DNA from: Jannaschia sp. W003 | GTDB lineage: Bacteria; Pseudomonadota; Alphaproteobacteria; Rhodobacterales; Rhodobacteraceae | Assembly: GCF_025144335.1 (NCBI RefSeq) | Contig: NZ_CP083539.1 | Location: forward strand, 1,179,501-1,243,500 | Direction: 5' to 3' | Length of the DNA stretch: 64,000 nt | Shown: one piece after another, positions 47,101 to 55,179 of the stretch | Position numbering within the stretch: the stretch's first letter is position 1 | Layout of the letters: every line of letters starts with the position of its first letter | Notes under the pieces: model-generated | Seen by the model: the letters and a program-made list of their open reading frames with translations, nothing else | Databases searched by the model: none | What the model was told of the DNA's origin: nothing | Translations under genes and position numbers: made by a program

Positions 47101-47550
47101 GTGGACCGCCAGTTCGGCGCCCTCTTCCGCACACTCTTCGGCGGCGGCGAGGCGCGTCTGGCGTTGGTGGAGTCCGACGACCCCCTGGAGGCGGGCCTCG
47201 AGATCATGTGCCAGCCTCCCGGCAAGCGCCTCGCGGCGCTTTCGCTCCTGTCGGGCGGCGAGCAGACCCTCACGGCGCTGGCCCTCATCTTCGCGGTGTT
47301 CCTGGCCAACCCCGCGCCGATCTGCGTGCTCGACGAGGTGGACGCGCCGCTGGACGATGCCAATGTCGGGCGCTTCTGCGATCTCCTGGACGAGATGACC
47401 CGCCGCACCGACACGCGCTTCCTGGTGATCACCCACCACGCGGTCACCATGGCGCGCATGGACCGGCTGTTCGGCGTGACCATGGTGGAGCAGGGGGTGA
47501 GCCAGCTCGTGTCGGTGGACCTCGGCGCGGCGGAGGCGATGGTGGCCTGA
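44125..47550 (+). CDS. smc: chromosome segregation protein SMC
   Basis: A 1141-residue SMC ATPase that compacts and separates sister chromosomes with ScpA/ScpB. Walker A GPNGCGKS at residues 31-38, 'VRQGQIAELIAARPRQRRRVLEEAAGI', two long Ala/Arg/Glu-rich coiled coils, a hinge around 510-600, signature LLSGGEQ and Walker B 'ICVLDEVDAPLDD' near the end. GTG 44125-44127 is preferred: GAGGGAG lies just before it and the protein then begins at the first SMC strand. A GTG 30 bases upstream is in frame but lacks such a site. Confidence 0.96.
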   Translation: MRFDRLRLSGFKSFVDPTELAIEDGLTGVVGPNGCGKSNLLEALRWVMGESRPTAMRGGGMEDVIFAGAASRPARRFAEVTLVLGDLAASAGEGGDTVEVVRRITRDAGSAFRLGGRDVRARDVQMLFADASTGAHSPALVRQGQIAELIAARPRQRRRVLEEAAGISGLHGRRHEAELKLGAAEANLARLGDTLDALAAQMAALGRQARQARRYREIGTALRHAEGLLLLGRWQAAERARAAAEVAAGERGAAVAVAARAAEAAARARAAAEAALPPLREEETVAAAVLDRLRAARAGLEAREARAREAIEGLEARLAQIARDAEREAALERDADATVARLAAEADALRGDAEGEDAAVDAARDAAEAAARALAAREGAFTERAEDAVRLRARHAAAVRAAEDARTRLEKVGAERAAAEAQRDAAERARAEAEAAHGCAEEEQRLAAAGAAEAEVAVQRADVAAETAAGAEAEARTTRARAEAAAAALRAETDALAALLDGAEDDAAPLIRRVRAAPGLEAAVGAAMGDDLLLPEGDAPAAWTALAPFATPPPLPDGAEPLAPHVEAPPALARRLALVGLVSDGAAIQDRLAPGQALVSRAGDLWRWDGVRVAAGAAPSAAALRLERANRLDALRRDLAAAEAGAGDARTAHHGAAAALDAARREETGAREAMRAADRAAAEAARALARAEGDRGLAATRAETAWQALARLDADLREARDAARAAAEAEAALPAPDGLDDALGALRSEVEALRARLVADRAAAARLAAEAEARARRRDAVARELRAWRERGAAAAARLGELAARRAADETALEAGRTAPAALADEGTRLSADLARAKARRGDAAEALRTADAAFRDAADAEREAERAASAAREARAAAAARLEAAGDAAAAAAARIHEAGAGTPDALAAQLGEASPAPDAAEAEVARLRAARDALGAVNLRAEEDAEAVAGEHDALAAEHADLVAAIAELRAGIDALNREGRGRLLEAFEVVDRQFGALFRTLFGGGEARLALVESDDPLEAGLEIMCQPPGKRLAALSLLSGGEQTLTALALIFAVFLANPAPICVLDEVDAPLDDANVGRFCDLLDEMTRRTDTRFLVITHHAVTMARMDRLFGVTMVEQGVSQLVSVDLGAAEAMVA

Positions 47551-47589
47551 GGGCTTACGCCGATGCCCCGCGCCCGCTACGCCGGTCCC

Positions 47590-48369
47590 ATGACCCAGCT
47601 CCGAATCACCACCCGTCTCGACTACCACTTCCCGCAGCCCTCGGACTGCCTCCTGCAGGTCGAGGTCGCCCACGGGCCCGGCCAGCGGATCGTCTCGGAG
47701 TCGCTGAGCACCACGCCGGTGGACGACTTCCGCCGCGTGCCTGCGGAATCCGGCCTCGGCACCCGCGCCTGGTTCGGCGCCGAGGGGTCGTGGCAGGCCA
47801 CCTACGAGGCCGAGGTCGAGGTGACGCGCCCCGGCGTGGACCTCGCCGCGCTCCCGGCCACGCCGTCGCGCCTCCTGCCGGGCGACGCGACGTCCTACCT
47901 GATGCCCTCGCGCTACTGCCAGTCGGACGTGTTCCTGCCGTTCATGGCCTCGGAGTTCGCCGACCACCGGGGCGGCGCGCTGGCCGAGGCGATCCGGGCC
48001 TGGGTCCACGAGAGCATGAGCTACGTCTCGGGCACGTCCGACGCCACCACCACGGCGGCCGACAGCTTCATGGCCCGCCAGGGCGTGTGCCGCGACTACG
48101 CCCACGTGGTGATCGCCATGGCGCGGGCGGGGGGCATCCCGGCGCGCATGGCCTCGGTCTACGCGCCCGACGTGGACCCGCCCGACCTCCACGCCGTGGC
48201 CGAGCTGTGGCTCGACGGCTTGTGGCGGCTGGTGGACGCGACCGGAATGGCCGATCCGTCGGAGATGGCGGTGATCGGCGTCGGCCGCGACGCCGCCGAG
48301 ATCTCGTTCATGACCGTGATGGGCGCGGCCGAGCTGCGCTCGCAGGAGGTCGAGGTGGTGCGGGCCTAG
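47590..48369 (+). CDS. transglutaminase-like cysteine protease
   Basis: A 259-residue protein with the transglutaminase-like fold: an N-terminal beta domain ('TTRLDYHFPQPSDCLLQVEV') and the catalytic triad Cys in 'RQGVCRDYAHV', His in 'PDLHAVAELW' and Asp in 'WRLVDATG'. No signal peptide, so it acts in the cytosol, probably as peptidase or amidase. ATG 47590-47592 follows the smc stop by 39 bases; the two may share a message. Confidence 0.9.
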   Translation: MTQLRITTRLDYHFPQPSDCLLQVEVAHGPGQRIVSESLSTTPVDDFRRVPAESGLGTRAWFGAEGSWQATYEAEVEVTRPGVDLAALPATPSRLLPGDATSYLMPSRYCQSDVFLPFMASEFADHRGGALAEAIRAWVHESMSYVSGTSDATTTAADSFMARQGVCRDYAHVVIAMARAGGIPARMASVYAPDVDPPDLHAVAELWLDGLWRLVDATGMADPSEMAVIGVGRDAAEISFMTVMGAAELRSQEVEVVRA

Positions 48370-48399
48370 GACCCGCTCGGCGATCGGGCCGTACGGGTA

Positions 48400-48486
48400 C
48401 GCCCCGGCCCCGAGCCTGGGCCCCGCCCGCCGTTCGCGCTGCCGCTTCGAGACGGGGCACCGACCGACGCAGGGGGCCCCGGGGCG
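48400..48486. repeat. family 1 repeat (copy D, degenerate)
   Basis: GCCCCGGCCCCGAGCCTGGG...CGCTTCGAGACGGGGC...GGGGGCCCCGGGGCG. Arms are diverged. It fills the gap between convergent genes and may form the terminator. Confidence 0.55.
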
Positions 48487-48495
48487 CAGTGCGCC

Positions 48496-49677
48496 TCAGA
48501 GCGCCCGGAGCAGCGCCTCCGTGGGCCAGCCGTCGGGCGCCAGCCCCAGCCGCCGCTGCTCGGCGCGCACTGCGTCGCGGGTCATGCGCCCCAGGATGCC
48601 GTCCACGGCGCCCACGTCGTGCCCCCGTGCCACCAGCGCGCGCTGCAGCGCCTCCATGCCGTCCGGCCCGAGGCCGGGCTCCGGGCTCCCGGCGTCGAAC
48701 ACCGGCGCGCCCGAGAGGCGGGTGGCGAAGTAGGCCGCCGTCAGCACGTAGACGAAGCTCTTGTTCCACTCGAACAGCACCTCGAAGTTCGGGAACGCCA
48801 GGAAGGTCGGCCCGCCCTCGCCCTGCGGCGCCAGCAGCGCGGCCCCCAGCCCCGGCGGTACCGGGATCACGGCGGCTCCGTCGCGCGGGCGCACGCCGAG
48901 CGCGGCCCAGTCGGCGGCGCTGCGCTTCTCGTCGAGCCCCGAGAGCGACCAGTCGTGGTCCGCGGGCACCTCGGCCTCCACCAGCCACGGCTCGTTGGGG
49001 CGCCATCCGATCTCGCGCAGGAACCGTGCGCCGGTCAGCAGCGCGTCGGGGGTCGAGGCCTTGAGGTCCACGCGCCCGTCGCCGTCGCCGTCGGCGCCGA
49101 GGTGGAGGATGTCGAGGGGCAGCATCTGCACCTGCCCGATCTCGCCGGCCCAGGCGCCGGTGGTCTGGTGCGGCTGGAAGCTCCCCGCCTGCCACAGCCG
49201 CAGCGCGCCGAGCACCTGCGGGCGGAACAGCTCGGGGCGGCGGCAGTCGTGGGCGAGCGTCACGAGGGAGTTCAGCGTGTCAAAGTCGCCCTGCACCTGC
49301 CCGTAGTCCGTCTCCAGCGCCCAGAAGGCCAAAAGGAGGCCGCGCGGCACGCCGTGCTCGGCCTCGATGCGGTCGAACAGCGCGTCGTAGGCCTGCGCGT
49401 TCGCCGCGCCCCGGCGGATGCGGTCGGCGGAGATGACGCGGCGCGCGAAGTCGGTGAACTCGAGCTGGAACACGCCCTGACGCTGGTCCGCGCGCAACGT
49501 GGCGGGGTCCTGGCGCACGTTCGCGAAGAAGCGGTCCGCGTCGGCTGCGGGAATGCCCGCGGCAACGGCCTCGGCGCGCAGGCCGTCCACGAAGGCCCCG
49601 AAGTCGCCCCCGCAGCTTTGCGCGGAGGCGGCAAGGGGCATGAGGGTGGCGGCGGCGGCGAGGAGGGTGGCGCGCAT
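48496..49677 (-). CDS. lytic murein transglycosylase (MltB family) with peptidoglycan-binding domain
   Basis: A 393-residue periplasmic enzyme that cleaves peptidoglycan to 1,6-anhydromuropeptides. Signal peptide (cleavage after 'LAASA', about 19); catalytic Glu in 'LLAFWALETDYGQVQGDFDT'; 'AGEIGQVQMLPLDIL' and 'RFLREIGWRPNEPW' are typical of MltB/Slt35-like enzymes. C-terminal PG_binding_1 domain (about 330-393, 'LVARGHDVGAVDGILGRMTRDAV'). No lipobox, so it is soluble rather than a lipoprotein. Confidence 0.93.
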   Translation of the reverse strand: MRATLLAAAATLMPLAASAQSCGGDFGAFVDGLRAEAVAAGIPAADADRFFANVRQDPATLRADQRQGVFQLEFTDFARRVISADRIRRGAANAQAYDALFDRIEAEHGVPRGLLLAFWALETDYGQVQGDFDTLNSLVTLAHDCRRPELFRPQVLGALRLWQAGSFQPHQTTGAWAGEIGQVQMLPLDILHLGADGDGDGRVDLKASTPDALLTGARFLREIGWRPNEPWLVEAEVPADHDWSLSGLDEKRSAADWAALGVRPRDGAAVIPVPPGLGAALLAPQGEGGPTFLAFPNFEVLFEWNKSFVYVLTAAYFATRLSGAPVFDAGSPEPGLGPDGMEALQRALVARGHDVGAVDGILGRMTRDAVRAEQRRLGLAPDGWPTEALLRAL

Positions 49678-49698
49678 GGGGAAGCTCCGGATTGGGTC

Positions 49699-50586
49699 TC
49701 AGGCGGAATAGGTCCCCGCGAAGCCGAGCGCGAGCAGCGCGGCCCAGACCCGCCAGAGGAGGCGGACCGCCGCCTCCACCGCCGCCGGCCCCGGCGCGGG
49801 CGCGCCCGCGTTCACGAGCGGGTAGTCCTGCATCGCGCCATCGTAGGCCCGCGGCCCCGCCAGCGAGACGCCGAGCGCGCGCGCGGCCGCCGCCTCGGGC
49901 CAGCCGGCGTTGGGCGAGCGGTGGAGGCGCGCATCCCCGGCGACGCCCCGCGGCGCCGTAGCGGTGACCGCGAGGATCAGGAGGGCCGTCAGGCGGGCCG
50001 GCACCCAGTTCAGCAAGTCGTCGAGCCGGGCCGAGGCCCAGCCGAAGCGCTCGTGCCGCGCGGTCCGGTAGCCCACCGTGGAGTCGGCGGTGTTCACCAT
50101 CTTGTAGAGGAGCATCCCCGGCAGGCCCGCCACCGCGAACCAGAAGGCCGGGGCTACCACGCCGTCGGAGAGGTTCTCGGCGGCGCTCTCCACGGCCGCG
50201 CGGGCCACCGCCGGCTCGTCCATCCCGGCGGTGTCGCGGCCCACGATCCGGGCCACGCTCGCGCGCCCATCGGGGAGGCCGCGCCGCAGGGCTTCGGCCA
50301 CGGCGGCGACGTGCTCGGCGAGGCTGCGCTGGGCCAGCAGAACGGCGGCGAGGAGGGTCTCGGGGATCCAGTGCACCGACAGCGCCCAGCCTGCGAGCGC
50401 GGCGAGGAGGGCGAGGAAGGCGATGGCCGCCACCCCCTTCGCGCGGCGGTGCCGACCCCGGTTCCAGCGCCGCTCCAGCGCCTCCACGGCGCGGCCCATG
50501 AGGACGGCCGGATGGGGCAGGCGGCGCCAGAGCCAGCGCGGCTCGCCGAGGAGGGCGTCGAGCGCCAGCGCGGCGGCGAGAACCAC
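49699..50586 (-). CDS. cbiB: adenosylcobinamide-phosphate synthase
   Basis: A 295-residue inner-membrane enzyme (CobD in the aerobic naming) that attaches aminopropanol phosphate to adenosylcobyric acid. Landmarks: 'ALDALLGEPRWLWRRLPHPAVLMGR' at the start, 'IVGRDTAGMDEPAVARAAVESAAENLSDGVVAPAFW', 'VNTADSTVGYRT'. Starts at GTG 50584-50586, six bases after the DUF1636 gene. Confidence 0.96.
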   Translation of the reverse strand: MVLAAALALDALLGEPRWLWRRLPHPAVLMGRAVEALERRWNRGRHRRAKGVAAIAFLALLAALAGWALSVHWIPETLLAAVLLAQRSLAEHVAAVAEALRRGLPDGRASVARIVGRDTAGMDEPAVARAAVESAAENLSDGVVAPAFWFAVAGLPGMLLYKMVNTADSTVGYRTARHERFGWASARLDDLLNWVPARLTALLILAVTATAPRGVAGDARLHRSPNAGWPEAAAARALGVSLAGPRAYDGAMQDYPLVNAGAPAPGPAAVEAAVRLLWRVWAALLALGFAGTYSA

Positions 50587-50592
50587 CGCGCG

Positions 50593-50967
50593 CTACTCGG
50601 CGTCGGTGGGCAGGGGCGGATGGCGCGTCACGAAGTGGCCCTTGATGGCGGCGGGCCAGGTCCGGTAGGGCACCACGCCCCCCGGCGCCGCCGCATGGAG
50701 CGCGGCGTAGGCGACGATGCCCTCGGCGGCCTCGGCGCTCGGCTCGAAGCGGCCCAGCGTGTAGCACATCTTGCCCGGCGCCTGCAGCGACACGTTGCAG
50801 GCCCGGTCGCAGCCCATGAGGCAGGCGTGGCGGCGCACCGCGACGCCGGTGCCCTCGGCGGCCCGCTCCACCAGCGCGGCGAGTTCCTCGCCGTGGGTCC
50901 GCGGGGTGCCGGCGGCCCAGTCCTCGCGCTTGCAGGTCTCGCAGACGGTGATGGTGGTCGTGGTCAC
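50593..50967 (-). CDS. DUF1636 ferredoxin-like metal-binding protein
   Basis: A 124-residue protein with cysteines arranged as CETCKRE near the start and CLMGCDRAC further on, plus one in 'KMCYTLG', a pattern like thioredoxin-fold 2Fe-2S ferredoxins. DUF1636 proteins are commonly found with cobalamin genes; a role in electron supply or cobalt handling is suspected but not known. GTG 50965-50967 is chosen because GGGAGGA lies eight bases before it; an ATG ten codons upstream has no such site. Next to cbiB on the same strand. Confidence 0.85.
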   Translation of the reverse strand: MTTTTITVCETCKREDWAAGTPRTHGEELAALVERAAEGTGVAVRRHACLMGCDRACNVSLQAPGKMCYTLGRFEPSAEAAEGIVAYAALHAAAPGGVVPYRTWPAAIKGHFVTRHPPLPTDAE

Positions 50968-51089
50968 GGTGCGTCCTCCCGGCGGCCCGTTCATCACGCC
51001 CGCGGCCCGGGATCAACGCCTGCGCTCTCGGCGGAACACCGCCTGCGGATCGAGGGAGCGTTGCCGATTTATCGTTTGTCAGCCGGGGA

Positions 51090-51105
51090 TTAACCCCTCG
51101 TTAAC
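51090..51105 (+). promoter_or_regulatory. CtrA binding site
   Basis: TTAACCCCTCGTTAAC: an exact TTAA-N7-TTAAC match to the CtrA consensus, 61 bases before the ATG of the next gene, in an unusually AT-rich island. CtrA is a conserved response regulator of alphaproteobacteria. Confidence 0.7.
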
Positions 51106-51166
51106 TATCCGAATCCTAGGTTCGCGGCGGGTGAGGGAGGCGTGCGAGCAAACAAGGAACAAGAAC

Positions 51167-51601
51167 ATGGGCGAGAAGACAGTGGTGCTGTGTGCGGGGC
51201 TCGGCGAGCGGATGGCCGCGCGGATGCGCGCGGCGGCCGAGGCGTCGGGCGCGTTCCGGCTGGTCGAGGCGGCCGAGGAGAGCGAGGCGATCTCGATCCT
51301 GCCCGACATGGCCCCGGCGGTGGTGGTGGTCAGCCTCGCGCAGGGGCGCGGCACGGCGCTCACGGTGGCGGACCGCGCGGGCTTCCGGCTCGACCATGCG
51401 CGGGTGCTGGTCGAGCTGGGCGAGGGGCCGGACTTCGCGGACGGCTCGATCTTCCTGCACATGCCCAACGCGCACGGCGTGGTCTCGGCGGAGATGGCGC
51501 CGGGCGACCTCGCGGCCTTCGTGCAGCACCACGCCGAGGCGGCGGCGCGGGGCGGCCTCCGGGCCGGCGCGGGCGGTCAGTCGAACATCCTCGTCACCTG
51601 A
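51167..51601 (+). CDS. unknown protein behind a CtrA site (degenerate receiver-like?)
   Basis: A 144-residue soluble protein preceded by AAGGA. It alternates strands and helices: 'KTVVLCAG', helix to 30, 'FRLVEAAEES', 'APAVVVVSLAQG', 'HARVLVEL', 'GSIFLHMPN', then a final helix. This order is like a response-regulator receiver, but the phospho-acceptor Asp at the end of the third strand is replaced by Ser ('VVVVS'). So it may be a pseudo-receiver or something unrelated. The 3' end overlaps the convergent gene by 25 bases. Confidence 0.65.
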   Translation: MGEKTVVLCAGLGERMAARMRAAAEASGAFRLVEAAEESEAISILPDMAPAVVVVSLAQGRGTALTVADRAGFRLDHARVLVELGEGPDFADGSIFLHMPNAHGVVSAEMAPGDLAAFVQHHAEAAARGGLRAGAGGQSNILVT

Positions 51602-52707
51602 CCCAGGAGCGCGAAGGCGCGGCCCGAGCGGGTCGCGGCCAGCGCGGCGATGTCGCCGTCCAGCGCATCGGGCGCGAACTGGGCGAGCGCGCGGTCGAAC
51701 GCGCGCAGGAAGTGGTGGGCCGCATCGCGGAACACCGGGTCCTCGCGCATCCGCGCGCCCGCCAGCGTCAGCGCCGAGCGGTCGCGGATCGAGCCCATCT
51801 CGGCCACCTGCGGCCCCCGCACCCCGTCCGCGAAGGCGCGCCAGACCATGGGCGGCGCCGGATCGCCGGCGAGGTCGTCCATGAAGATGCCGTCCTGGCT
51901 GAGCAGCGACAGCACGTCCTGCGCCGCGGTGACGACCTGCGCCGTGTCGCGGCGGTCGAGGGCGCGGCGCAGCACCTCGAAGCCCGCCACGTCGCGCTCG
52001 TTGCGCGGGAAGTCGAGCGCGCGCACGAAGTCCTCCGTGCCCAGCGGCGCGCCGTCCTCGCCGGCCGCCTCCTCGACGCCGAGGGCCAGCGCGGGCTGCA
52101 CCGCGGGGCGGGGGCGGGCGGGCGCGGCGAGCACCGGCCCCGCGCCTTCGGCCTCGCGCGGCTGCGATGGCGGCTGCGATGGCGGCGGCGGGGAGACGGC
52201 GGCGGGGGCCGCGGGGGCGGCGTCGCAGAGGGCGGCCACGGCGTCGGCGAGCGCGTCCTGCCGCGCGATCAGCGTGTCGAGGCGCCGCTCCAGAGCCTCG
52301 GTGCCGCCGCCCGCCTCGGCGCCGCGCGCGTCGAGCCAGCCTGCGCGCATGGCGTCGATGGCGGCGCGCAGGCGCGCGCCCTCCTCGCGCATGGCCCGCG
52401 CGGTGCGCGCCGCGGCGACGGCGACCCACAGGAGCGCCACGGGCAGCACGAGCCCCAGCATGGTGATCGCGAATCCCATGGGATCGGCGTCGAGCAGCCG
52501 CAGCAGCGCCTCGCCGCGCGCGGCCACGAGCCACGCCACGAACCCGGCCCAGACGAGGCTGACGAGCGCGGCCGCGATCTCGGCGGGGCCCATCCCACCG
52601 TCGCCGGAACGGGCGCGCCCGCGCGCCCGACCCTTGGGCGGAGGCGGCGGGGGCGTGCCGCCCCCGGCGGCGGGCGGGCCGAGCGCGGGGGGCTCGGCGA
52701 GGCTCAC
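51577..52707 (-). CDS. membrane protein with coiled coil and C-terminal conserved domain, unknown
   Basis: A 376-residue protein: Pro/Gly/Arg-rich cytosolic tail (1-38), two membrane helices (about 41-64 and 77-100), a coiled coil ('[22 protein letters not shown]'), a Pro/Ala linker and a C-terminal domain (about 220-376, '[28 protein letters not shown]', '[23 protein letters not shown]'). The last domain is conserved-looking in Rhodobacterales but has no known function. GTG start overlaps the greA stop. Confidence 0.8.
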   Translation of the reverse strand: MSLAEPPALGPPAAGGGTPPPPPPKGRARGRARSGDGGMGPAEIAAALVSLVWAGFVAWLVAARGEALLRLLDADPMGFAITMLGLVLPVALLWVAVAAARTARAMREEGARLRAAIDAMRAGWLDARGAEAGGGTEALERRLDTLIARQDALADAVAALCDAAPAAPAAVSPPPPSQPPSQPREAEGAGPVLAAPARPRPAVQPALALGVEEAAGEDGAPLGTEDFVRALDFPRNERDVAGFEVLRRALDRRDTAQVVTAAQDVLSLLSQDGIFMDDLAGDPAPPMVWRAFADGVRGPQVAEMGSIRDRSALTLAGARMREDPVFRDAAHHFLRAFDRALAQFAPDALDGDIAALAATRSGRAFALLGQVTRMFD

Positions 52708-53177
52708 TGGTAGCTGACCGCGGCGACCTCGTAGTCGCGCGTGCCGCCCGGGGTGCGCACCTCGACCGAGTCGCCCTCCTCCTTGCCGATCAGGGCGCGT
52801 GCGAGGGGCGAGCGGACGTTCAGGAGGCCGTTCTCGATGTCGGCCTCGTGCTCGCCCACGATCTGGTAGCGCCGCTCCTCTTCGGTGTCCTCGTCGATCA
52901 GCGTGACCGTAGCGCCGAAGCGGATCGTGCCGCCGTTCATCTTGGCGGGGTCGATCACCTCGGCGAGGCTGATCACGCCTTCCAGCTCCTTGATGCGGCC
53001 CTCGATGAAGCCCTGCTTCTCGCGCGCGGAGTGGTACTCGGCGTTCTCGCTGAGGTCGCCGTGCTCGCGGGCCTCGGCGATGGCGCGGATGATCGCAGGG
53101 CGCTCCACGGACTTGAGCTGCTTGAGCTCCTTCTCCAGCGCCGAGAGGCCGCGCGGGGTCATGGGGATCTTTTCCAT
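52704..53177 (-). CDS. greA: transcription elongation factor GreA
   Basis: A 157-residue factor that rescues backtracked RNA polymerase by stimulating transcript cleavage. N-terminal coiled coil with the acidic tip '[22 protein letters not shown]' and C-terminal FKBP-like domain ending '[23 protein letters not shown]'. Its stop overlaps the next start (GTGA). Confidence 0.97.
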   Translation of the reverse strand: MEKIPMTPRGLSALEKELKQLKSVERPAIIRAIAEAREHGDLSENAEYHSAREKQGFIEGRIKELEGVISLAEVIDPAKMNGGTIRFGATVTLIDEDTEEERRYQIVGEHEADIENGLLNVRSPLARALIGKEEGDSVEVRTPGGTRDYEVAAVSYQ

Positions 53178-53261
53178 CTCGGTCTCCGAGGTCGTGTTGG
53201 GTCCGCGGGGCGGGATTCGGGTGTATGTATCAGGGGTTGGGGGGCGCGCAACGGGACGCGC

Positions 53262-53654
53262 TCAGAGCAGGGCCAGCACCAGCCCGATCGTGCCGCAGCC
53301 CCCGACGGCGTAGCCCGCGTCGATCGCCGCGAGGGCCCGGGGCCGGCCCGCGAAGCCGTAGCAGGTCAGCAGCCAGGGCGCCGCCACGAAGGCGCCGGCG
53401 GCGAGGCCCCAAAGCAGGCCGGAGAGGGGCCCCGACACCCCGGCGGCGGCGAAGGCGAGATGCAGCATCAATGCCACCGCGACGTTGCCGAGCAGGCTGG
53501 TCGCGTAGGGCAAAGGGTCGCGGCGGTTCGCCGGCACCCCGTCCACCACCGGGACGCCCGACACCGCCATCCAGCGCCCCGCCAGCGCCGAGTACCACAG
53601 CGCGCCGAAGCCGAAGGCCGCCACCGCGGCGAGGAAGATCGAGAGGATGGGCAT
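53262..53654 (-). CDS. DUF1761 membrane protein
   Basis: A 130-residue protein with four membrane helices. 'AFGFGALWYSALAGRWM' and the later 'GLLWGLAAGAFVAAPWLLTCYGFAGRPRALAAIDAGY' fit the DUF1761 family. Function unknown. ATG 53652-53654. It stands alone between greA and the dioxygenase on the same strand. Confidence 0.85.
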   Translation of the reverse strand: MPILSIFLAAVAAFGFGALWYSALAGRWMAVSGVPVVDGVPANRRDPLPYATSLLGNVAVALMLHLAFAAAGVSGPLSGLLWGLAAGAFVAAPWLLTCYGFAGRPRALAAIDAGYAVGGCGTIGLVLALL

Positions 53655-53720
53655 CGGCGCGCTCCGCAGGGTCTGCGCGCGAGTGTGGGACCGGCGCGGA
53701 CGCGGGGTCAAGCGGCGCGC

Positions 53721-54455
53721 TCAGGCGGCCAGCGGCACCTCGCCCGCGACCATGCCCCGGTGGAGCACCCTGTCGCCCCGCACCGCCGTGTGGTCCGCCT
53801 TGTGCAGCGTGCAGCGGTTGTCCCAGATCACGATGTCGCCCGCGCGCCAGCGGTGGCGCCACTGATAGGCCGGATCGGTGGAGTGCTCGTAGAGCTCGGC
53901 CACCAGGTGATCGGCGCGCGTGCCGTCGGCCAGCTCCAGCGCCACGCAGCGCTCGGGCGTCGAGAGCCACAGCGCGGTCTCGCCCGAGACCGGGTGGCGG
54001 CGCAGCAGGGGGTGCCAGGTCTCGCGCTCGCCGCCCGTCTCGACGCCGGTGACGCGGTGGAGGACGCGCGCGCCCCGCAGCCGGACCTTGAGGTCCTCGG
54101 GCAGGCGGCGGAAGGCGTCGAACTGGTTGGTGAACACGGTCTCGCCGCCCGCCTCGGGGATGCGGTGCGCCTTGAGCGCCGTGAAGGCCGGCGGCGCGGC
54201 CACGTAGGAGGTGTCGGTGTGGAACACCGAGCGCGGCGGCGTCGTGCGCCCGACGTTGGTGACGAAGTTGAGCCGCGGCTCGCCCTCCAGCGGGGTCTCG
54301 CCGTCGGTGAAGGCGAGGGGGCCGAGGCCTTCCAGGAAGTCGGCGAAGGCGGCGTCCGAGATGGCGGCACCCTCGATCACGGCGACGCCCGCGCGGCCCA
54401 GGGCCTCGCGCACCTCGGCGGCGTCGAGCCGGCAGCGCGCCGCCTCCCAACTCAT
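53721..54455 (-). CDS. TauD/TfdA family Fe(II)/2-oxoglutarate dioxygenase
   Basis: A 244-residue oxygenase. The iron ligands His79 and Asp81 are seen in 'FHTDTSY', the distal His in 'RVLHRG' near residue 233, where the next Arg would bind 2-oxoglutarate. 'IVIWDNRCTLHKAD' is typical of the family. Substrate could be a sulfonate, carnitine-like compound or other small molecule; nothing nearby decides. The ATG overlaps the stop of the HAD gene (ATGA). Confidence 0.9.
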   Translation of the reverse strand: MSWEAARCRLDAAEVREALGRAGVAVIEGAAISDAAFADFLEGLGPLAFTDGETPLEGEPRLNFVTNVGRTTPPRSVFHTDTSYVAAPPAFTALKAHRIPEAGGETVFTNQFDAFRRLPEDLKVRLRGARVLHRVTGVETGGERETWHPLLRRHPVSGETALWLSTPERCVALELADGTRADHLVAELYEHSTDPAYQWRHRWRAGDIVIWDNRCTLHKADHTAVRGDRVLHRGMVAGEVPLAA

Positions 54456-55114
54456 TCCGCGGCGGCCCGATCGGGCCAGACGGCCTCGGCGATGTCGTCG
54501 CCCGCCATGCGCGCGCCGGTGAAGTCGTGGCCACGGTTGTTCTCGTTGGGCCAGGCGATGCAGGCCATGCCGGCGGCGAGCGCCGCGCGCACGCCGCCCT
54601 CGTTGTCTTCGACCGCGACGCAGTCCTCGGCGGCGAAGCCCAGGGTGGCGGCGGCGTACTCGTAGCAGTCGGGCGCGGGCTTGGGCGCGCTCACCTCCTC
54701 GGCGGTGACGATCACGTCGAACACGCCGCGGTCCATGCTCAGCGAGCCGAGCAGCGCGTCGACGTTGGCGCGCGAGGTGGTGGTCACCAGCCCGACGCGC
54801 ACGCCCTCGGCGCGGGCGCGGGTGATGGCCTCGCGCAGGCCCGGACGGGCCGAGGCGGCGCCGTCGGCGAGGTAGCCCTGGAACAGCTCCGACTTCGTGG
54901 CGTGGATCGCGGCGGCGTCCACGTCGATGCCTTCGGCGTCGGCCTGCGCGGCCACGCGGCGCTGGCCGCCCGACTCGCGCAGCATGCGGCGGTAGTCGTC
55001 GCGGGGCCACTGCCAGTCGAGGCCGTGCTTCGCGAAGGCCTCGTTGAAGGCCCGGCGCTGGAGTTCGGAGGTGTCGGCGAGGGTCCCGATGGACCCGAGC
55101 AGGAGGGCTTTCAT
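54452..55114 (-). CDS. HAD-like protein lacking catalytic aspartates
   Basis: A 220-residue HAD fold of the phosphoglycolate-phosphatase-like group: cap helices after 'TSELQRRAFNEAFAKHGLDW', motif II 'VGLVTTTSRAN', motif III Lys in 'SAPKPAPDCYEYAA', motif IV 'CVAVEDNEGG'. But motif I, normally D-x-D-G-T, reads G7-S-I9-G-T: both the nucleophile and the acid/base Asp are missing. It is therefore probably not a phosphatase by the usual mechanism. Coupled to the dioxygenase gene by an ATGA overlap. Confidence 0.9.
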   Translation of the reverse strand: MKALLLGSIGTLADTSELQRRAFNEAFAKHGLDWQWPRDDYRRMLRESGGQRRVAAQADAEGIDVDAAAIHATKSELFQGYLADGAASARPGLREAITRARAEGVRVGLVTTTSRANVDALLGSLSMDRGVFDVIVTAEEVSAPKPAPDCYEYAAATLGFAAEDCVAVEDNEGGVRAALAAGMACIAWPNENNRGHDFTGARMAGDDIAEAVWPDRAAAE

Positions 55115-55179
55115 GGCGTCGGTTCCGTTCGTTGATTGGGGATCGGCGACGGGCAGCACGTAGCGCGCGGCCCGCCGGA

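Noticed and set aside
44464..48192. 1242-codon minus-strand frame across smc
   Set aside because: Antisense shadow of the Ala/Arg-rich coiled coils of smc; Gly/Arg-rich translation with no domain.
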